From Sebastes aleutianus (taxonomy: Eukaryota > Chordata > Actinopteri > Perciformes > Sebastidae): DNA of 64,000 nt. The notes under the pieces are model-generated. The model saw only the letters and a program-made list of their open reading frames with translations. It was not told where the DNA came from and did not search any database. The translations under genes were made by a program, and so were the position numbers. The stretch covers positions 15,169,460 through 15,233,459 of the forward strand of contig CAKAKS010000062.1 in the NCBI GenBank assembly GCA_916700875.1, read 5' to 3'. Below are positions 57,650-64,000 of this stretch, piece by piece; the stretch's first letter is position 1, and each line of letters starts with the position of its first letter.

Positions 57650-58285
57650 ACCGGGCATATGCGCGCTCGCGTGTGGCCGGAGTCTCTGCTCCACTGCCTG
57701 CCTGCCTTCACTCACACGCTGCGCGCGTTCTTGCTGTCTCGCTCCACCTCTACACATGCATGCGCGCTCACTACACACTGCAGGAGAGTTAGTTTAGCTC
57801 TGAGAATATCTAGTGAATGTACAGTGGACGTTTGTGCAGAAATAAATGCTGCAGCTCCTCCAGACCAACAGAGGTTTCCCGTGTCTTGTGAAGTGACGGG
57901 GCTCCTCAGAGAGATACGTTATCGTCTCCGACCGGGTGCCGGTGTCTCCCTGCGGGCGCAGTCGGGAGACGATAACGTTACTCTTCCTGCTTCAGCCCCG
58001 GAGGCTGAAGCAGCGGGGCTGAAGCAGGAAAAGCCAACACTAGGATCAGCATTGATTCATGGAGAGACCTTCGTCTGGTCAGCTAACATTACTGCCAAGC
58101 AGCTGAAATATAGAGTGATATTTGTGGTTTTAGCTGACGTGTGTCGACTCACTGTTTTGAGCAATGCTCGTTCATGTCTATTTAGAGCGAGCAAGCGCGA
58201 ACCCGACGCTGACTTTCGTTGACTTAACGGCCACAGGTGTCGCTGTTAACAAGCATTTCTGAAAGTTACGGATAGTCCCTTTAAT
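57650..58285 (+). repeat. GC-rich dispersed repeat with two hairpins and a spurious 187-aa frame
   Basis: A long open frame (57659-58222) runs through a sequence I recognise as a recurrent percomorph repeat. It includes GTGTCGCTGTTAACAAGC and ends near GGATAGTCCCTTTAA. Two inverted repeats lie inside: ACGTTATCGTCTCC (57915-57930) with GGAGACGATAACGT (57965-57979), and CCTGCTTCAGCCCCG with CGGGGCTGAAGCAGG (57987-58031). The protein has no recognisable domain, and the frame exists because of GC content and the hairpins. Confidence 0.65.
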
Positions 58286-60069
58286 TAAATCGTTCCCACG
58301 TTTGATTAATTTGTGCGCACAAGATAAGTGTATATAGTACAGAGAGCCGGCACAGCGCACCCCGCTGCAGTCTCTGACTGGAGTGATGCTCTGCACTGTT
58401 AAGCCACAATTGCACACGGAAGATCTGCTGGTTACATTCTGTGCAGTTCGAATGGAACACTGTCAGTGTGTCATGACGGGGATAGCTCTGTGATTGAAGG
58501 GGGTGAAAGTAGTGGATGTGATAAGTCATGATTGTCACAGAAAAATGCACCCACTAATAATAATGCGTTCTTTCTGATCTCACCGTGTGCCCCAGTGCGC
58601 CACAGGCACGTCAAGTGAGCCTGGCCACAAAAATTTCCAAAAGTGCATTTGGCATGGTCATTACGCTCTTGGCAGGGCGCATCCCATTGTATTGCTCATC
58701 GCAGGCACACATCTACCTGTAGGCTATTGACACGCCCAGCCGTTAGTGGAACTCTTTTCAATGTGTCAGTCTCCTATGCGTTTGTTGACGTGCAGAAGAA
58801 ACTGTGTAGTAATGATAATAATTAATCAAAATGACATGATTGATGTGCACATTAATGATACTGGCTGCACAAAATGTACCCAGCAGATCTGTCGTGCGAT
58901 CTGTAATTGTGGCTTGACAGTGTGCAACATCACTCCAGTTAGACTTTGCACGGTCAACGCATTCAGAAGAAATTGCAGTACAGAAATGGCAAATATACAG
59001 TATGTTTTCCAGTCACCTGAGAAGGCACCCCGTCTCAAACATACATTTTCCGAGGTTAAAAAGTCTACAACAGAGTAATTAATCGAGCAAGTAACTCTTT
59101 CTTCTTCAGCACAGAACATTGTGATAAGTGACACAGATGATGCTGATGATGAGTTTCACGTCTTCTGTACATCCTCCATCAGTTCTCCGGCTGCAGTGTT
59201 TCTCAGCGCTGATGTTGTTCTAATGTGTTTTGGGATCAACAGACGCCCAGCGACGGTGAAACAATTATCCAGTTTGCACCCCGCCGAGGTCCAACATTCC
59301 TCCTTTGTGTTGGAGGAGCTAAATAAAGCTGCTTTGTCGAAGGTGTTTCCTCACTTCTTCAGCTGTTACAGAAGATTCACTTAAAGCTGTGGGCAGATGT
59401 GCTAAAGTACGAACACAGAGACAAACCTTTTTACTTCATTCCTAATACTTAATTCTTTAATATTCTGTTCTCATGTAATTAGAGCTGTTTTGCCCCTGAA
59501 TAACATGTGAATCTCATGATTTTAAATTATTTTACAGTCAGTATAATAACTTTACACATGTGCACAACCTTTAGCTAATTAACAGTGACACATTCCACGG
59601 CAGCACCGATGGAGGAATTGGCCTCGGATGGTGATTAGCTGCAGGTTTGTTGGTTGTTACTTAATGATCCCAGTGGGGATTAAAACTGAGCAGAAGACAG
59701 AAAGATTTACTGCAGATTAAACAAAAACACGTCGTCAGAGTCTACTGGGAATAACACTGCATATTAATAAACATAAAGCATCCTTTGCTGACATATGAAC
59801 AGGGTTGAAGCTCATTAACAAGTGTAGCTGTTTAAACTCTCAGGTACACAGATGTTAGAACTGTGGGCAGAGCAGATGTGGGTTGTGTTCATCATTATGA
59901 GATCACACAGAAAAAAAAAATGCTATAAAAAAATGCACTCAAGTCCTAAACAAGTCATAATACACTCTTCACCAAATGTAATGCCATTTTAAACAACAGA
60001 ATAATACAAATCACGAATGCTTTTTAAAATGTGTATCAGCTCTGCTCTGACTGCTTGTTTATCACCGGT
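58286..60069. other. No gene seen; possible inverted-orientation repeat pair
   Basis: CTGACTGGAGTGATGCTCTGC and GCCACAATTGCACACGG (58373-58420) resemble, in reverse, the CAACATCACTCCAGTTAGAC segment and TGTAATTGTGGCTTGACAGT at 58900-58945, so a large imperfect palindrome about 570 bp across may be present. No coding potential. Confidence 0.4.
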
Positions 60070-60519
60070 CTGTGAAATCTTGCAGATGCCATTAGGAGCA
60101 CCGAAGGACACCGGAGGACATAGAGGCACTACTGTTACTATTTTTATGAAGCAGCTGAAAACGTTTCTATTTAGACAAGCTTTTGTTAATTCGTCTGAAT
60201 AATCAACTCCACTTTATTCATTGCTTTTATTGGCCTTTTCTTGACTTTATTTGTTACCTGTTTATGTGTCTTTGTCCTCATTTGTTTGTTTTGTTGTGTT
60301 TTTAGCTTGACAGCCCTGTGCTTGTCATCGCTACTTTTAATATTGACTGATGTATTTTTTATTATTGTAAAGCACTTTGTGATTTTGTATCTGTGAAAGG
60401 TGCTATACAAATAAACTTTACTTACTTTACTAACTTACTGTCAGGATATAGTGACCGTTTTTATAAAAATAACTTTTCTTTTAAACCATATTTGCCCCAA
60501 TCTGCCTACTTCAGCTTTA
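60070..60519 (+). mobile_element. Family C element interrupted by a LINE tail
   Basis: Left part CTTGCAGATGCCATTAGGAG and CACCGGAGGACATAGAGGCA; right part ACTGTCAGGATATAGTGACC to CTACTTCAGCTTTAA. These belong to the same family as 62049-62464, where the GAGGCA...TACTGTCAGGATATAGTGACC parts lie close together. The left end is truncated. Confidence 0.7.
60136..60435 (+). pseudogene. LINE 3' end inserted in family C
   Basis: A short coding remnant reads FMKQLKTFLFRQAFVNSSE and stops at 60202. It resembles the last residues of L2/Rex1-type LINE proteins. The tail is AAAGCACTTTGTGATTTTG, GTGCTATACAAATAAA and TTACT repeats. TACTGT at 60130-60135 and 60436-60441 looks like the target duplication. 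It is 5'-truncated. Confidence 0.8.
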
Positions 60520-61742
60520 ATTAGCAATGAAAACAACTTGTTAGTTGCAGCTCGGAGTGCATCTTTAATTTCTTCTTTTCCCCTTTGCAGGCCAGATGAG
60601 ATATAAATTATAATCTCATTTCTTTTCAATAGCAACTGACTTTCTTTACAGGAAAATTTGAAGAGGAAATATTCAAAAATATACAAATGTTGTGTGTTTA
60701 CGTCACAGCTTTGCCTTTCAAAAACAAAACATGTTGTTCTTAACTGTGGAAGCTTTCTCCTCCAGCAGAAGGTTCCCATTACCTCTGAAAAACCCTTTCA
60801 AAATGAGACATGTTATGTAACGACTGTAACACTGACGGAGTTCTGACCTCTGTTCTCCTCTGGATGTAAACACACTCTGCACAACATGGAATGAATATTC
60901 CACACACACTGCTCTTACATCGGCCCTATATACTGATAGACACCAGTGTGAAGGTGACTAACACAGTGGGAAGAAGCAGCAGCAGAATTTAAAAACACTG
61001 GGAAGAGACGTTTATGTTGCCTCCGCTGCTGGCTGTGTAGGTGGCGTCTCCATAGAAACCAGGAGCTTGTTGCCACTGCCTCGACCGAGTGCCTTGATAC
61101 TCTGGAAAGCTGGTTTAGAGAGATGATGACTGTCTGACCAAAAAATCTGCTTTGCATGATTTGTTCTGATTTCAAAATTGTTCTCATAATTATCTGTCCC
61201 TTTTTCTAGAACAAAGAGCTAAACGTTAACAGACAGTCAGACCAGAGCCTGATGTCTTTTATTAGCCCGTGTCTCAGGTCATGAGGCTGCTTGCTGTTTG
61301 TATTCTCAGAGGAAACCTATTCCAGGACGCTAATCCTCTGATTATATCTGCTCTCTGCATGTTGACCTGCAGCGCCTTAAAGCTGCTGTTTCCACAAGCC
61401 GTGGACAAAAGGGGGGGATCAGAGGCTGACGTCAGGAGCCATAAAAAGTGGACATGGTTCCTTTTTGACAAGAAAACAAGACATATTTAAAGGAAAATAT
61501 CTGCTCTGTGTGGAGCGCTGAAGCACAATTCTGGTTACACAAAATCTCCACGTGGGTTTTCCTCTTGTGATGCTGCTATTTTAAGAGACTAAATCCAATT
61601 ATTTGGTAATTATTTCAATCCCTGTTTTGACTTGACAGCAAAAACAACAAGCCTTTCAGTCTTTCAGCCTCACAGGACTGAGTTTATATCCAATGAGAGC
61701 TGCGGCTGCTGCTGCAACTTTACTGTTTTTCATGTTGGCCTA

Positions 61743-61768
61743 TTTTTTTTTTTTTTTTTTTTTTTTTA
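61743..61768 (+). repeat. Poly(T) run
   Basis: About 26 T in a row. It could be the reversed A-tail of a retroelement, but no element body is recognisable next to it. Confidence 0.85.
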
Positions 61769-62048
61769 TTACTGATGCTGTTTTCTCTGTGTATGTTTTT
61801 TTGCTTCCACACAGCATCCCTATTCACGAGTGATTTTCACTCTCAAATTGAAGATGAATTAGTCCTACAGATATCTTGCATGCTCACACATTGGTTGCAA
61901 GTATGTAGTTTGAATGTTGCACCCCTTGATGGATGATAATGTTGTATTTATTGGCTCAATAAAAGCTTTTATATTTAAATTTCTTCATGCATTTTGCCTC
62001 CTTATTGCAAGAACCACTGTTTTGCACTTTGTCCTGTAGATTAACCAT

Positions 62049-62464
62049 TTAAAGTTGCAGAAATGGAGCAAATATGATTTTAAAAAAAGTTATTTTTTAT
62101 AAAACGGTCACTATATCCTGACAGTAGTACATGAGACAGGTAATCTGAAAAAAATCATGTGCCTCTGTGTCCTCCGGGGGAATGAGAAAGTTTGTGACCC
62201 GGCAGCCATGTTGAGATAAGTTGAGGAAATAGCAAGCACCGCCCACCAGCCATAGCACAGCCAATAGAAATGCTCTCTCTCTGAAATGACCTGTGATTGG
62301 CCAATGTCTTCTGTCACGAGCTATATTTTTTTAAAGCCTGAAAACGAGGCCATGAGGAGTTGCAGAAGTCTCTCTCAGAACACTTGAATTACAATATGCT
62401 GAAAAGTTATTATGGAATTTTTGCCCAATGATGCCAAAAATATTCTGCCCTACTGAAGCTTTAA
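62049..62464 (-). mobile_element. TTAA-ended family C element
   Basis: TTAAAGTTGCAGAAATGGAG at the left and CCCTACTGAAGCTTTAA at the right are imperfect inverted ends bounded by TTAA. Inside, in antisense, are ACTGTCAGGATATAGTGACC, GCAGCCATGTTGAG (plus strand) and TGTGATTGGCCAATG (plus strand). No coding capacity. Confidence 0.7.
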
Positions 62465-63071
62465 GGGGATAAACTAAAGCCGTTGTTGTTGTGTTGCACG
62501 GAACGGTTCTTGTGGGTTATTCTTGCAGTGTAAACATATCACTTTATGTGCTCTGGGTGATTCTTCAGAATAAAGATCTTCCTATCCTTGAGCAAAATGC
62601 TTTCTAGAAACTGTCCACAGAAAAAATTACTTTTGTGTTACAGAAGATAGCAATCATTATAAAGTTCTTGCACTCCACAAACCACCACATGTATGTAAAT
62701 GTAAACAGCCTGGGGGGGAAAGACACTGATCAGATAATCAGATAATCAGATTATCATCTGCTGTAAAACTGCAGTACTCTCACTGACCACGTGATGGGAG
62801 TGCAGAGCAAAGCATGCAACATCCCCCCCCCACACACACATCACAACAAAGTCACAAGTCCTTCACCGGATGACGTTCACAACACTGCACAGCAGAAGTG
62901 CCACCTATGTTGAAACTAATGGAGTTGTTTTTTTTCACTCTCTCAGCCTCTCAATGGCCTTGACATCCAAGCGGCGCAGCAGCCATTTCCACAAGCAGCA
63001 GCAGAGAGGTGAATGAGGACAGAGAGGGATGAGAGCGTGATGGAGACAGAGTGGGAGAGGAGAAACACAGT

Positions 63072-63073
<2 letters not shown>

Positions 63074-63102
<29 letters not shown>
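63074..63102 (+). repeat. (GA)n microsatellite
   Basis: About 14 GA units. The overlapping small frames on both strands follow from it. Confidence 0.95.
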
Positions 63103-63103
<1 letters not shown>

Positions 63104-63294
63104 TGTGGGTGGCTGTGAGCAGAGAGGAAAGATGCTCTATACTCTGGGAGGCTGTGTGGATGTTTGTTGGCGGTGATGAGGAGGCTGTAACCCCCGGTAA
63201 CAGCTGCTCCACAACTGGTCCACACCGGATCCCAGAGCCCCCTAAACATGCAGGACTCCCACTAATCTGAACACTTTAAAAACCTCTCACACAA

Positions 63295-63313
63295 CAGCAG
63301 CAGCAGCAGCAGC
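63295..63313 (+). repeat. (CAG)n short run
   Basis: Six CAG units followed by CATCAG. No reading frame around it looks like a protein. Confidence 0.85.
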
Positions 63314-64000
63314 ATCAGCGATTGGACGCTAAGAGCACTCAGAGGCCTTTCACTGAGAGGCCTCAGCATGCACACACACTGTGCTGCTGATGTTTACCTG
63401 CTAATGGGATGCTAAAAAACACTTGACATGCCAAACTGTGAGGTGCTCCCGCTTCATGAGGAGAACACAGTAGTTTCTTCACTCTGACCTCCTCTCTCCA
63501 TCGCATGTCTCATCTCTGGTGGATGAGTTTGGAGACATGTGGCCGGCTGCTGTTCGCTCTCCGTCCACCATCCATCCCTCGCACTGCAGTGCCTCCAGGT
63601 CATCAGGCGGTCTGAAGACATGAGATCCTCTTGGCCAGACATCAGAGGTGCCAGACGTAGACTGTGAGGGCACATTTTTTACTGCCCAGCTGCAGGAAAG
63701 CCACCGTTGGAAATCAATTTATTACAGCTGAGAAGTGAGAGAGCATGAGGATACCTCTCTGTTACGTTGCCTCATGATGTCCCTGAATCTCATCTGACAC
63801 CGAACGGTGACGACATAACTTCATATTTTTTAATCCCCCCAAAATCTGAGAACAATCCAGTAATTGTAGTTTTTAAAGTGAGAAGAGACCTCTGTCCCAA
63901 AACTGTCTAAAACTCTTTAAACTTCATAACCCGGAGTAATAAGAAAGCAATTAGAGAGGGAAGACAGACTTTACCGTTAGGGAAGGTGGGCAACTGCCTG

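Larger units (their letters stand above)
62465..64000. other. No gene seen at the right edge
   Basis: Moderately GC-rich DNA with a GA run, a CAG run and overlapping opposite-strand frames (63454-63675). An exon of a gene continuing beyond the window cannot be excluded, but none is recognisable. Confidence 0.45.

Noticed and set aside
57659..58222. 187-codon open frame on the + strand
   Set aside because: It lies in a GC-rich dispersed repeat with internal hairpins, has no domain, and its composition follows the repeat.

Overview
The window looks like nuclear DNA from a ray-finned, probably percomorph, fish. Genes are sparse, coding exons are split by introns with GT-AG borders, and the spaces between genes are filled with short TIR transposons, LINE 3' tails, a SINE-like family and microsatellites of types common in spiny-rayed fish genomes. 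I see four protein-coding genes, all on the + strand.

Layout. 1-20565: about 20 kb with no gene I can support, made of transposon remnants and unassigned DNA. 20566-20989: a PIRT-like two-TM protein (phosphoinositide-interacting regulator of TRP channels). About 21771-23211: a three-unit tandem repeat. 23446-23946: a 166-aa TMEM238-family protein. 27165-27398: a shorter 77-aa TMEM238-family protein resembling TMEM238L. 27.4-34.8 kb: repeat-rich intergenic DNA with a long TAGA/TAGG microsatellite. 35208-54202: FOXK2, whose complete coding sequence I could join from nine exons (1842 nt, 613 aa, all reading phases consistent), with a promoter-like region holding two ATTGG boxes upstream and a 3' UTR of roughly 1.4 kb. 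55.6-64 kb: no gene recognised, several more repeats.

How the genes relate. PIRT next to TMEM238L is, from memory, also the order on human 17p, so the fish trio PIRT-TMEM238-TMEM238L probably preserves an old block. PIRT and the TMEM238 proteins are small two-pass membrane proteins; FOXK2 is a nuclear FHA plus forkhead transcription factor and has no evident functional link to them.

The most informative non-genic structure is nested transposition. In several places one repeat has jumped into another, and a sibling copy elsewhere in the window shows what the uninterrupted site looked like (2121-2641 inside 1760-2860; 6188-6733 inside 6143-6965; 47391-48067 inside 47370-48330; 60136-60435 inside 60070-60519). 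The oddest piece is in FOXK2 intron 2: about 400 bp whose minus strand resembles the D2 region of 28S rRNA, set inside another repeat. I found no CRISPR array, operon or prokaryote-type system, and nothing that I would call a wholly new biological system. All family names for repeats are by eye; no search was run.
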